This document shows, piece after piece, positions 10,305-21,420 of a stretch of 64,000 nucleotides of DNA; positions within the stretch are counted from its first letter, which is position 1; the number at the start of each line of letters is the position of its first letter. The stretch covers positions 99,565-163,564 of the forward strand of contig JADNRY010000139.1 in assembly GCA_015501585.1 (NCBI GenBank). The letters are read 5' to 3'. The DNA is from Rhodocollybia butyracea. Lineage: Eukaryota; Basidiomycota; Agaricomycetes; Agaricales; Omphalotaceae. The notes under the pieces were generated by a model. The model made no database searches and was not told the origin of the DNA. It saw only the letters and a list, made by a program, of their open reading frames with translations. Position numbers and translations under genes: made by a program.

Positions 10305-11745
10305 TTAAGCGAGCGGCGCATCTTGCAAAAGAAGGGGGTCTGGGAGACCCGGGATGTGTGGAATTTCGTACTCTAGAACGAAAGTAAAACGCCAACGTAC
10401 AATGATTTTCACAAGAAAAAAAAGATAACACACCTTTTGGCCCGAAGAGATATCGCAATTCTAGGCCCATTCGCTCCCTGTCCGTCAAATTATGACCCTC
10501 GAGCTTCGCTTTAATCTCCGCGCAAAGTGCGCGTTCCGCGTCGTGGTCTTCGTGGTCGTCATTGTCGTCAGTGCGTTCGGTGCGTTCAGTGTGCCCGGGC
10601 TGTAGCAGTCCTTCTTGAAGCTTTTCTTGACTACTTTGCTCGCTCTTCCTTGCATTCCTCAAACTTTCTTGTGCTTCCTTCCGAGCGTCCTCCGCTGCTT
10701 TCTCCTTTGCTGCCCGCTTTTCGCCTTCGGTACCAAGCTCCGGCACGAGATCCACGTAGAGCAACTCGACCAGTTTTCGGCTTTTTCGAGCAGAGCAAGA
10801 GCACGCGGTGACATTGTGGCATCTCCGTACTTCTGTCGATGGTGCGTTATCAGGTTCGCAGCGGCGATACAGATCAAGTAGGGGTTGAACCTATCTTCTG
10901 GACTGCGATTGGTGTGATGCCGGAAAGGGGGGAGAATGTGCGGTTCAACTTGTTTGGATTCATGTTTTATGACGACGATCTCCTGGTCGATGACTTGCGT
11001 GAAGAGGTACAAATTATCTGGTTGCCGGATCAGTAATTGCTGGTCGAATGGCAGAAAGTGGGTCGGGATGAGAAGAGCGACATCGTATGTGAACTTGGCC
11101 CATAATTCATCATCGATTACATCCTACACGGGCTTAGTACTGAATCCAACATGCCAATAGCGCTAGCAGAATCATACCATTAGCTGTCGAACACGTCGAG
11201 GAACGTGGCCAGATTTATTCATTGCACGCTGCCAGACGTTATTCTGTTTTTCCACAATGGCGATGAGCGCGTCGAGCATCGAGTCGGACGGGACATAAGC
11301 AAAGATGCCATATCTATCAAACATAGGAAGAAGTTCGTCGGCGACTGCGCGTTGTCAATAAAGAAAGAAAGACAGATAACAGAGCGAAAGCGACGAACAG
11401 CACATCAAATTCGAGTGGTGCTCTAGGGTAAAGCCCTTGAAAGCTTTTGGGACAATACCCAGCTCGAACAACGCGTTTGCCTGGAATCCTTTGAGTAATA
11501 TTTTGGGAGAAAGAAAAAGCCCAGTGTACCACATCCAGAGCCTTTGTCTTGTCGTCACAAGCTGGATTTACGATACGCCCTTTCTTGGCTCCCAACGTGA
11601 TGTTCCGGGTTAGGAGATCGCCATAGTCGAGGTTCAATAAAGTTTCAAACGATCCGTAGCTCCTAGGCGCGTCCGAGTCAGTTTGAATGCCTGGTAGAGT
11701 TTCAGGAGGTGAAAGGCCGTGTAGCTTAAATAAAGAGCTGAGCAT
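10305..11745 (-). CDS. Unrecognised fungal protein, five exons, one frame break
   Basis: The exons are 11533-11745, 11399-11480, 11178-11344, 10434-11123 and 10305-10372. All junctions are GT-AG and in phase, giving about 406 residues once one base is allowed for. Exon 4 breaks frame at the four-A run complementary to 10774-10777. One extra A would join a helical segment ending SPRALALLEKAE to LVELLYVDLVPEL, followed by a Lys/Glu-rich probable coiled coil (EKRAAKEKAAEDARKEAQE). The protein ends PLLLQDAPLA. I recognise no domain. A longer start (MSCSSVYRT at 11837) is in another frame and would need a second break, so the start at 11745 is preferred. The break may be decay or a homopolymer error. 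Confidence 0.6.
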
Positions 11746-12438
11746 AGCGAGGATGGGAATCTTCGTTAAGTTCGGGATTTTCTTGGCTCGCCATGAGAGA
11801 TTCAGTCAACGTTCGATAGACGCTTGAACAAGACATGATTAGATATTAGCAAATTGATTGTATCAGCGTGTGAAATCGCTTATTTAGGAACTTAAATCTA
11901 TACAGCTGGATGAGGCTGGATGGCGCTGGATTGCAGCTTGATTTTGGGAAACAATTCACCCTGTATCTGACTATAGCATACAAATGATACATACCCCAAT
12001 CGCCCACTCCAGACTCCGATGTATCTTGGCTGGATCTAGTGGTCCCGGTCAACGTTCAAAGTTAATTCTGGTAAATCGATTGCGTACCTCGTTCAAACTG
12101 ACGGAGACGCGAATCAGTAACTCAAGTGTTGAATATTGAATATAGCCATCATCGAGATCCTAGATTCAAGGTTACTCTACTCAGTCGCACTGCATTGGTG
12201 TCCACAAAAATACGTACGACTTTTACAACTAGTACCGCGTCCCAGGACCTCATAAATCTCAGCTCTACCATTTCTTACGAAACCTTTTCTTTAATTTTTG
12301 TGGCCCACAGAAATATCTTCAATAGCCTATGGACGTTGGAGGTCCACATGTACACGCTCATACGTTGAGCGAAAATATTGGGAAAATTGGCGCGCGCTGC
12401 ACTAAGCGCTCAGGGATCGTTCCTTGTTTGTTGCCGTC
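11746..12438. other. Intergenic between divergent genes
   Basis: This lies between the minus-strand gene ending upstream at 11745 and the plus-strand F-box gene at 12439, so it should contain both promoters. I see no clear TATA box or additional coding exon that I can defend. Confidence 0.4.
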
Positions 12439-13948
12439 ATGTCCTCGCCTATCGAACTCCCTGACGATGTTCTTTTCAATATCGTTAAGTTTCTGCGACC
12501 ACCAGATATATTCTCCGTTCGAAAGGTGAGCTACAATCATGCTTTTGATTGTATCTGGGCCAATGCAGTGCAGACTTGTAAACGGTTACAAGCAATCACG
12601 ATGGACCGACACGTCTGGATTGCCGCATACAAATGCTCTGAAAACGACTTTTCCCCGTCGTCGATCTGGCGTCGCAGACTGTAGGAAATCTGGAACGTGT
12701 TTTAATACGTTCTTGTCGACTGAATAATCTCTGGGTAAACCCTTCTGCGAAACCTGTTTGCAAAAAAGTCTGGTCAATTGATAGCTCTGCCTACGGTGGA
12801 ATCGGTCATGAGATGGAATTTGTCGAAATCTACCAAGGCCGCTACCTCGTTCTCCGGCACGAGAAGGTAATCCTTGTCTTTGACCTCCAGACGAAACATG
12901 AGATCTTCAGATATAACGCACCCATGGATGAGTTATTTGATTTCTTATGGTTAGATGTTGGTCGGAACAAAATAGTGGATGACAACCCTTCAGACTTTTT
13001 TCTCCCATTTTGGACTTCAAAATCGACGTACGTCTGTTTCTTGTTCTTAGCTTTCTCATATTTTCAACTGTAGCTGCAGGAATATGTCATCGGTTAAAAT
13101 CAGCCGTTTGGGAGCTGTATCTATCGTCGACCTCCCGGCTTTCAACCCTGAAAACGTATTTCACTTGTCTGGCAACGAGTTTGCTATTTTTGCTACTTTA
13201 CAAGATTATATGACCGGAAGCCAACAAGCGGTACATTTTCCATCACAAATGGTCTATCCTCTTCATTCTGGACTCATGGTATGTTTTTTATGCACTTCAT
13301 CCTTGGCACGAGGGTCTGTAGGGCCGAACTCGCTCGAAATTTAGATTGATTACAATATCTTTTCGGACCCAGTCTTCCTACCAGGGGGATATGTTCTTGT
13401 ATCTTTCGACTTTTTCGACCGACCCTCTGACCATCACTTCGAACTCTATCGCCTATCGTGCCACATTGAGGGGATGCCTCTTATGCCAACTCATCGAGGT
13501 TGTTTCGTTTGCGAAGATGTCGACCGTGTCAGTCTTCTATCCTCGGATATCACTTTGGGCGACCGCTCTGAATTGACCGGGCGTATATGGATCTTCATGC
13601 ACCTGACAGGGGGCCACAACAACAACAGCTACAGTGCATTACACTTTCTGCAGATGGATGCCTGACTTTTTCGGAGGTGTCCCACCGCGATTCGCTACAT
13701 GAGCTACAATTAACTGTGCATTCGGCGGGAAAGAGTCGGGGTACTGCTTGGGAACATAGCGAAGGGAAGTCAGGGGGAAGCCGCGCTGGCTCCTGTGTCA
13801 GGTTTCGATTGACTCAGGAGAACCTCTCGTTTGCACCGGTGCCCAATTGGATGTGGACAAGATTGGGATGCATTCAGTAGAGGTTTCTCAAGGTTACCTC
13901 GTCACTAGGGAGCTTGGGGGTGAAATAAATATCGTGGATCTGGTTTGA
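12439..13948 (+). pseudogene. F-box protein gene, paralogue A, frameshifted
   Basis: Exons 12439-12525, 12574-13027, 13080-13278 and 13345-13948 follow the gene at 54760-56269. The N-terminus is an F-box (IELPDDVLFNIVKFLRPPDI, then TCKRLQAITMDRHVW across intron 1), the adaptor motif that links targets to SCF ubiquitin ligases. The rest resembles the C-terminal substrate-side region of agaricomycete F-box proteins, with RYLVLRHEKVILVFD, KISRLGAVSIVDLP and LPGGYVLVSFD. Three frame breaks interrupt it: near 12655 (CCCC run), near 13603 (GGGGGG run) and near 13775 (GGGGG run). Downstream frames continue the paralogue alignment to IVDLV and a stop at 13946. As assembled it encodes only a short truncated product. 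Confidence 0.65.
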
Positions 13949-14236
13949 TCTGGTTTCCTACTAGCCGGTAATACAGATACCTTAAGTCTGATATCGACGT
14001 TTCTTCGAATCTTTGCTTCGCATCACTTCAAATCCGGCGAGCATGGCGAGCAAAGGCCTCCTTCTGACTTGATCGGCACGACAACAGGTTTTACGCCAGC
14101 GACAAAGCTCCAGATTACTGTTTACTTTCTTACCGCCATCCTGGATCTCACTCACGTCGCTTCTATCATACAACCTCTTATTAACCCAGCGATCTCAGCG
14201 CTCAACGCATGTTTGATCAAACCGGAGTGGTGTTGA
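13949..14236 (+). repeat. 3' flank of F-box copy A, duplicated at about 17460-17745
   Basis: The F-box homology continues past the stop into this region and recurs after the F-box fragment at 17.4 kb, including TCTGATATCGACG, GCCTCCTTCTGACTTGA and ACGACAACAGGTT. An open frame at 14087-14236, just after an AG, reads LQITVYFLTAILDLTHVAS and ends in TGA. It may be the last exon of a lost neighbouring gene. Confidence 0.6.
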
Positions 14237-15033
14237 AGAAATGACACTAGTAGAGCAGGTCTGATGAATGAGATGAGATAGAGCAACGAACGAAAAGAAT
14301 AGAACGAGGCCTAGGAGCTAAAATCATCCACCGAGTTATGAATCTCAGAGCGTATTATATAAATGTCAATATGTATCCAGGAACTCACTGGTCTTGTAAA
14401 AAAGTGTTTTTAGGTGCCAGCTCATCCTCTTAAGTACCTACTTTAGTATATGCAATCTTTATACCCTACAGTAAGGAAGAGATGCTAAATGCTTAGTCCG
14501 CTATGTGGAGTCACTGGACCACAAGTTCATTTCCTTCGGGCAAGGAAGAGGAGGAATGTACGCGTAACGGATAAGCCGGTGGATGCAAGCACGGCACTGA
14601 GATTGGTTTTGGCCGTAACCAACCCCCCAGGTAAAGGACTGTCACCGACGCGATGGAATATGCATTGAAATATAGACCGCCAAGCCTAACTTCCTCCGAG
14701 TCCTATCCTACTTCACTTATGCTAGACTTTGCTTCCATGACTATGTATCTAACCGAATGCTGTCCCCTTTTGTGATATGGGGCCTTTGACACTCTCTGGT
14801 ATACGTTGTCTCTTGTCGCTAGTAAATGGGCACTTGAAGTAAATGCCACTCCTCTTTTCATCTCTAGCGAGTACCGTCGATGATCAATAACAACAACCCA
14901 CTCCTACTGTATTCCGAAGTAGCCTTCGATGTACGTCGTATATCTAGGCATAGATGAGGCGAATGGATTTACAGCACCTCAGTTGCAAGCCCTCCTAAAG
15001 TTCCGGCGTTCAAGCACTTGTAGCATGTCCGAG
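14237..15033. other. Intergenic, nothing recognised
   Basis: About 800 bases between the duplicated F-box 3' flank and the stop of the minus-strand secreted gene. Open frames are short. No repeat structure was noted. Confidence 0.45.
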
Positions 15034-16155
15034 TCATGGAATAACCTTCTTCTCCTCCTTGACTTCAACGACTCTACGTTTAATTTGCGTCCTAAACTCA
15101 GTTGTGAGTTTGCTCCATTCATCGAGCTCTGCCCCCAGTATTCCTGTATCTGATGGAAATTCCCCCCAAGGTTTGCCCTCGAAAGGTTCAAACCCGTCCC
15201 AGGGTTTCCTGCCTTTGCTAAAGGCAAAATACGGCTTCTCAAACTCCAGGACATCCAGCGTTGTTTTGCCCTCCGCATAATAAAACTCTTCTACAAAATC
15301 GTATAAAGAACACCAGAGAAAACCAGATCCAAGAGCAAGTACTCACTACCCATTGCTATGTACCCAGAACATGGTTCTGACCAACATTCCGGGACCAGCC
15401 CGGTGAGCTCTAACCAGACCCGTTGCCGACCTTTAGGCACATCCAGTGGTACATAGGAGCCTTTGAAGGTTATTTCCGGTTCTTCTTTTAATTCCGCTAT
15501 GCGCTCGAGCACCGAGATGACGAATTTTTTGTCTTTGTTTCCAATGTTGTCGTTTGGGTGGCTTTACCCTCTGGGTCAAGGAAGTTGATGGTGATGGGAT
15601 GTTTCTGGCAAGATGTGGGTATCAGGTATAGTATGATTAATCCAATAAACAGTTACCGTTTGCAAGGTCAATGGCCGACTGAAGGGACGTTTCTGGAAAG
15701 ATGTAGGTTTTAGGCTGGTTTTAGGTCTAGTATATTATTAACCCCGTGATTACTTACTGGCTTGGGCGGTAATTTAGTATCGATACCAGGACTAAGGGGC
15801 GTTTCTGGAAAGAGGTGGGCCGGGGTATTAGATATAGTATAATTCACCCAGTCAACGCCTACCTTTTCGTTCTTGGAGGGATTACAGCAAGATGTTAGAT
15901 ATAGTATGATTAGCCCAGCAAACACTTACCGCTGGTGGCGGCGGCGGTGGCGATTTATTCTGGATGGGATGCTCCTGGCAAGATGTGGGTACCAAGTATA
16001 GCACAATTAATCTAGTAAACACTTACAGGTTCTTGCACCACCGCCGCCGGTGGCGGCTTCTCTGGTGATCCAGGTGTCTTTGACAGCACTGGAATGGAGC
16101 ACACAAGAAGCACGGAGCTAGCTATGACGGTAAAGAGAAGAAGAACCCAGCGCAT
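15034..16155 (-). CDS. Single-domain member of the CFGW-type secreted family, with a proline-rich linker
   Basis: The start MRWVLLLFTVIASSVLLVCS at 16155 is a signal peptide that aligns with the three paralogues at 31.6, 43.9 and 46.1 kb. Exon 1 is 16027-16155. A Pro-rich linker is built from short exons (15930-15974, 15758-15804, 15657-15692). The domain is in 15347-15604 (ITINFLDPEGK, then RVWLELTGLVPECW and PCSGYIAMG) and 15034-15290 (EFYYAEGKTT, YFAFSKGRKPWDGFEPF), joined at the same intron position as in the paralogues. The usual CFGW is CSGY here. One base is missing in an A run near 15530, and the 47-base exon 15758-15804 cannot be included in phase, so some linker exons may be skipped. 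Function unknown; probably extracellular. Confidence 0.55.
15605..16026 (-). repeat. Serially amplified short exon-intron cassettes
   Basis: Reading the minus strand, at least four units follow each other. Each consists of a GT donor (GTAAGT, GTAGGC or GTAACT), a shared interior (TTAATNATACTATA, CTGATACC-like), an acceptor CATCTTGCCAG or CTTTCCAG, and a short exon starting AAAC(G/A)(T/C)CCC or similar. Acceptors end at 15975, 15805, 15693 and 15605. The same intron type precedes each domain in the 31.6, 43.9 and 46.1 kb genes. The exons add Pro-rich linker. Confidence 0.7.
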
Positions 16156-16257
16156 TTTTGAGAGTTGTATTGCGTATAACAGGTTGACCGGCAAGCTGTA
16201 TTCGCTGAGTGGGGGACTGAACCGGCAGAACGAGTGGAACATTTTGATCCCCAAGTT

Positions 16258-16267
16258 GCTTTTATAA
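16258..16267 (-). promoter_or_regulatory. TATA box and conserved leader of the 15-16 kb secreted gene
   Basis: On the minus strand TTATAAAAGC lies about 103-112 bases before the ATG. It is followed by AACTTGGGG, TGTTCCACT and CAGTCCCCCACTC, all of which recur upstream of the paralogues at 43.9 and 46.1 kb, with partial matches at 31.6 kb. Confidence 0.65.
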
Positions 16268-16269
16268 TG

Positions 16270-17045
16270 ATCTGTAGTCTTCTGTAGTAGATGCGAAAAG
16301 ATGCGAAACCGTACAGATCAGTCCCGCCCTGAGCGATTCGAGCACGTTTCGGATCGATCAATAGATGTTCGCTTCGCCGTAAGTAGGGTAGCCTAGGGTA
16401 GCCTAGGGTGGTGTGGTCACTGCTGTGGTGTTCCGCAAGGGAACAGCCGGCTCTCGCCACACTGCCCCGCCACAGCAATCTTGACCTGCAGACACCTGCA
16501 GAGCGGGCTGAGGGAGAAAAGAGAGAACAAGGTCATTGCACATACTAGGCTACTCCCAGTGAAGGCCTGATGCACGACGACTCTCTTCCTCGTAAATGTT
16601 AACGAACCTAGCCATCGGGAGTCTTAGCGTTATCACGCAATTTTCAACGAACGTTTGGAGCCATTCGAATTTCAACTTTGAACAACGCGTTGCGCAGAAA
16701 CTGAGATCAAGAACTTCGGTTGTGTAGGGTCGTGTTCGTCAAACGCCATGAATTGGAAATAGAAACCTTGGCGTCGACGATCTTCTCTTTGGAAGTTGAG
16801 CTTGCTGCTTGTGCCGCTGCTGGGACTGGCTGTTCCACGGTGTGATTATTTCATGTCATACTTAACTTAGAACCAACCTTGAACCTTGAAGCTCGTGAAG
16901 CTTGACCAGGACCTTTCATCGACATCGCTCCTTCCGGGCGTAAGTAGGAAGGAGCCTAGTGGATCGATATCAGCTGTCGGCCCTTTTTGTGGTACCTACA
17001 TACATAGTGTAGCCTTAGGTTAAATCCCTCCACCGCTCCCACAAC
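16270..17045. other. Intergenic, nothing recognised
   Basis: It holds a short local repeat of GGGTAGCCTA at about 16385-16408. Otherwise I see no coding pattern here. Confidence 0.45.
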
Positions 17046-17745
17046 CTCCTAATGGTGGACCTGGTTGGAATGAAATGAAATTTATCGAGACTGCTACCTC
17101 GTTTTCCGGCATGTGGATGAGAAGGTAATATGTAATTGTTGTCTTTGACCTCACAAGCATGATGTCTCCCGACTCAGGTTCTGCGACCCGAAGCCTACTA
17201 GTACGAGCGGTGCACCTTCCACCTGCTCCAAATTTAACAATATTCTCTGACCATCACTTCGCGCTGTATCGCCTCTCGTGCCACGCTGCGGGGACGCCTC
17301 TGTTGTACTCATCGAGGTCGTTCCGTTTGTAGTGAGGTGTCTTCTATCACTTTGAAACTCTGAATTAACTGGAAGATGCGCCTGTAGATCAGGGGCTGCA
17401 GCAAAGAGGAACGGAACACAAATATCGTGGATCTTGTTTCCTAGCTGGTTATCTTGGTCGTCACTGAATTCAATGTATCTGATATCGACGCGTTTATCTG
17501 ATTTTCTGGCTTCAAGTCAGAGATTCCCATGCCGAGGATCATCTTGATCCGAACAGTTCAAATCTGGCAAGCGCGCGGAGCACGGACCGCCTCCTTCTGA
17601 CTTGACCACGACAACAGGTTATGCGCCAGCGATAACGCTCCAGAACACTGTTTACTTGCTTACTGCTACCCTGAATTTGATCTCATTCGCGTCGCTTCTG
17701 CTATACTACCTCTTATTAGCTCGGCGATCTCAGCGCTCGGCCTAT
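17046..17745 (+). pseudogene. Decayed fragment of an F-box gene plus its 3' flank
   Basis: Pieces match F-box copy A in order. CTGCTACCTCGTTTTCCGGCA corresponds to the RYLVLRH region, CTGACCATCACTTCG and GCCTCTCGTGCCAC to the DHHFELYRLSCH region, and AATATCGTGGATCTTGTTT to the C-terminus, followed by the shared 3' flank to about 17745. Large parts, including the F-box itself, are missing, and stops occur in all frames. This is a dead duplicate. Confidence 0.7.
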
Positions 17746-17983
17746 CGGATAGCCACTTGTAGCCACTTGTAAGTTGCCACCATTGAACCTCTGTCAGAAC
17801 CTAGGAATCGATAATAATTTCTGGTATTTTTTTTTTTCGATTTTTAGCAGCGCGCGTTATAATCAACTCGTAATTCCTCAGTCTTTACTCGCTGCTGCTG
17901 AAACGGTCCTTACTTGTCGGCAACTCAAGGTCCAAGAAACAGGACATAAGCTCGCAATTGAAGGAATCATTTGAGGAGAGAAG

Positions 17984-20742
17984 ATGACCATCGGCGATAC
18001 TAGTCAGAGCCAAGGTAAAGTTGTCCGTTGATATCTTAATTTTTCCCTTTTCGCTTTCCGTGGAGAGTCCAAATGTTGGTAGGATGGCTGTTTGTATTGA
18101 ATAACACCGGAAACGATTGAATACCTTCTTCTTGCGCTTTGCTGTTTCTATTGACACCGCTAACTACCTTTCGCCACAGCATCTACGACGTTGCATAAAA
18201 TTCCGAGCCCGATCCCAGACCAGGCAAATTCCACCCTTACATTATCTTTAACCAACAATCCGCCTGTCCCAGGCTTCCCATCACCGTCATCGAGCTTCGT
18301 GCCACCACCACCAGTGGCTTCAACCGAGTTTGCGAAAAATATGAAGGAGATAAAGGAAAAGCGGAGGGACGAGAAAAAAAAGCAGAGGGAAGATCCAACG
18401 AATGGACGTCTCGCGAACGGGGGCACAACAAATTTGAATACCAACACTGATATGGACAGTCTAAAATCTCCTGCAATGGATCCAGATTCACTCATTACGC
18501 CAACGACACCGACGCCGGACAATCTTCATCGTCAAAGAAGTTTTCCAAATTCCGACGCCACTCCAGTTATCGAGCTTCCAACAGATCTACCCATGGATGA
18601 TGTATCCAACTTGACCGCATCAAGCTCTGCTGCGAAAGCATTTGGCGCCGCAGCTTCAGCAACAGAGAATGGGTGTACGCCCTTGATACCCGCGACTCAG
18701 CCGCTCCCTCTCTCCTCTATTCCACCCAGAACACCCTCGAACCCGCCTACGCCCTCAAGCCCAGGTTTTTATTTTCCTCCTCCAACCTACTCCAAGAGAC
18801 CAAATCGCGATTCGGCCATGTCGGATTTTTCAGTCGCGTCTACTAATTCTGTCGCCTCCGCTAATTCCGCAAGCTCACTCAAAAGTACGCGCCCAGCACC
18901 GCCGAGCCCTGCCCTGTCGAGACGAACGTCAGGAGTTGGCTCTGGCACAATCACGACGTCACCAGTGTCGGCGAAAAAGGTTTTCAGCGGGACCTGGGTA
19001 CGGGTCTCCAGGTGGAGTGGGACCAAGTACCTTGGAACGAAGTCATTCGCTACGCACGAGTCCCACTACCTCGCGAACCCATACTCATCCCAACTCTAGT
19101 CCTAAACCGATGAGCTCAAACCCGAATCGGTTTTCCTCTCCTGCCTTCCGTCGCGATTCATCGACTATGGCTGTTCCCGCGCCGCTCCCCTACCGCTGTC
19201 CCCGGTTCCGTCCAGTGCCGGTCTATTATACAGCCCAAGCCAGTCGAGCGCAGCTTCCGAGCTAAAGACAGCTACAACCGTTTCGGTGTCTACTGCGTTC
19301 ACACGTAAAAGTACTGGCACAAGCTTGAGCACGGGCTTTGTGCGCACCCGAAAGCCAGTCAAGGTCCGGGATTTCGGTTACGTTTCGGTCGGAGCCCACG
19401 CCTTTGTACCATCCTTTCAACACGGTGGAAACTGGTCTGCAGATCCTCAATTCCTAGGCTTGGGTGCAGACGGCAAGGGACTGCACGTACCTACGCCCAA
19501 CCGTGTCAAAGTGGTGAACAAGGCTCTTATGACGTCCACTTACTCGACTTCGTCAGCGATAACGAACAGCTTGAATGCGGCTTACGCAGGATGGAAAACG
19601 TTGTACAAAGGAGAGAGGAAAGAGCGCAAGGCGGCTGAGAAGGCAGCCAAGCGGCGCGAGAAGGAGATGAAGGATTTCAATGCCAAAGCGAAGAGGGAGA
19701 GGGAGAGAGCGAGGCATAGTATGAACAGCGTCGGGAGTGTGGGAAGCACGAGCAGCTCCCATTCAAATGCTAGCTCCGTGTCTTCGACGTCCAGTCGGTC
19801 GGACGTATCAGAAGCGGACGAGAGGGAGGATGAAGACGAGGATGATGATGGTATGAGTGGCTGGGCGGGATTCAAGTTTGGGTTGGCCAGGCTCAGCTGG
19901 GGTTTCGGACATCATACAGCGACTTCCTCGACGGCAACATCCAACGGTGCCCCAGCGGGTCCAAGCTCAACCTCTTCCTCGGATCCCGTATTAATCTCTC
20001 ACTCGACATCAAACGCCTCCGACCTCTCCTCAGACGCCTTCCCCTCCCGTTCCGAACTCGAACGCAACTTCGCCATGGGCTTCGACGACGGTACCGCGCC
20101 CTCCTCCGAATCAGGCGACTCCGAATCGAATAATTCCACCGATACAGAAGGAGAGCAGTATCACGACGCTGCGGAATCGCATGTCCATTACCTGCGTAAT
20201 GCCAATCTGGATCTCGACCTGGACGGGCATCTGGACTCGCCGTCGCCGCTGGACTATGATCATCGATATCACTATTACGAGGATGACGAATACGGGGTCC
20301 CGCATTCTGCATACCCCTCTGCGTCGCCGTATCCTGTCGGCTATAAACCTGGTTTGGGCGATGCAGGATATGAGGGCGGCGGCGCGGCGACGACTCGTTT
20401 GGGGAGGAGGAACCGCTGCATCCTGGTCTCTACCGCGCGATGTACCCTTTTGAGCCTGAAGGACCGTCGGAGATGAGGTTGATCGAGGGGGACATTATTA
20501 GAGTTATCGGAAGAGGGGGCGCAGGAGGCGATGGAGGCGGTGGTGGCTGGGCCGTGGTTGTTGATAAATACGCGTCGGAATCTGGTGCTGGCTCTAGCTC
20601 CACCGCGGATACAGGTGCGACCACTAAATACGCTCTTGTCCCGGAGAGCTATCTGGAGCTTGTCCAGCTGGACGATCTAGCGCAAGTGGCGGAAGGGGAG
20701 GGCCACGAGGAAGATGAAGAGGAAGAGAAGAACAAAATATGA
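17984..20742 (+). CDS. Large SH3-domain protein, low-complexity N-terminus, three frame breaks
   Basis: Exon 1 (17984-18014, MTIGDTSQSQ) joins exon 2 (from 18180) by a GT-AG intron. Allowing three one-base corrections, exon 2 runs to the stop at 20740-20742, for about 864 residues. The N-terminal 350 residues are Ser/Pro-rich and probably disordered. A conserved core follows (STGFVRTRKPVKVRDFGY, then VPTPNRVKVVNKA), then a Lys/Glu/Arg-rich helical stretch (GERKERKAAEKAAKRREK), acidic Ser-rich sequence, and a C-terminal SH3-like domain (YPFEPEGPSEMRLIEGDII, GGGGWAVVVDKY, ALVPESYLELV). SH3 domains bind Pro-rich ligands, so a scaffold role is plausible. Breaks lie near 18992 (GGG), 19190 (CCCC) and 20390 (GGC/GCG run). 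Partial dead copies occur at 33.4, 48.4 and 53.1 kb. Confidence 0.65.
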
Positions 20743-21420
20743 ACGATGCTGGCGTCGGAGAAGCGGATGGGCCCCGAATATCGTGTACGTTTGATGTGTG
20801 TGTGTGTGTATGAGCGCTTTTTTTATAACGCTTGAACTTTTGTTTCGTATATATTTTATGCATGGTTTCGCAACGAACATCTCCTGTATATTCATCCTGT
20901 GTTTGCTTCAGTTGTTTCCGTCATCGTTGAATCATTCATCTTGTTCATTACCAAGTCATCGATTGCTCGAGAGCTAGCTTTTGGTACTTTTTGAGGAGAC
21001 TGCGCGACATAACTTCGACGCTCGAGGCTGACGCACTGTCGAACATCCTGCGTCTTGGGTTAAGACTCCTTAGAATTTGTGCGAACTATCCCATAGTTGA
21101 TCCTTGATCGAAACTTGGAGGCACAGGACGGTTTAAGGATTCTGGAATTCTCGCAGTCATAAATAGCTCCAAACTGTTCGGAAAGCTACTAGTCTCCACT
21201 ATCTACCGCATCCAAAGTTGAAAGTCATAAGGCCTTGATCAGCTGGTTTGCATTCTCTTTTGTAGACTGGGCCGATAACTGGGCCCCACCAAGTGTGAAG
21301 TGGAAAAGGAATCTGACAACGAGCGGGAGACGGAGAAGTGTGCAGCCCCCAACAACTATAAGAAAAGTATGTACCTACGTATTAGTAAATCTTTGTTTCT
21401 GTAAACACTATGTAGCCTGA
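20743..21420. other. Convergent intergenic region with a GT microsatellite
   Basis: It separates the 3' ends of the SH3 gene (+) and the helicase gene (-). A short TG/GT run lies at about 20794-20809. No other feature is recognised. Confidence 0.6.

Noticed and set aside
18991..19060. An intron instead of a frame break in the SH3-protein gene
   Set aside because: No GT-AG pair of suitable length joins the two frames in the right phase; a one-base change does.
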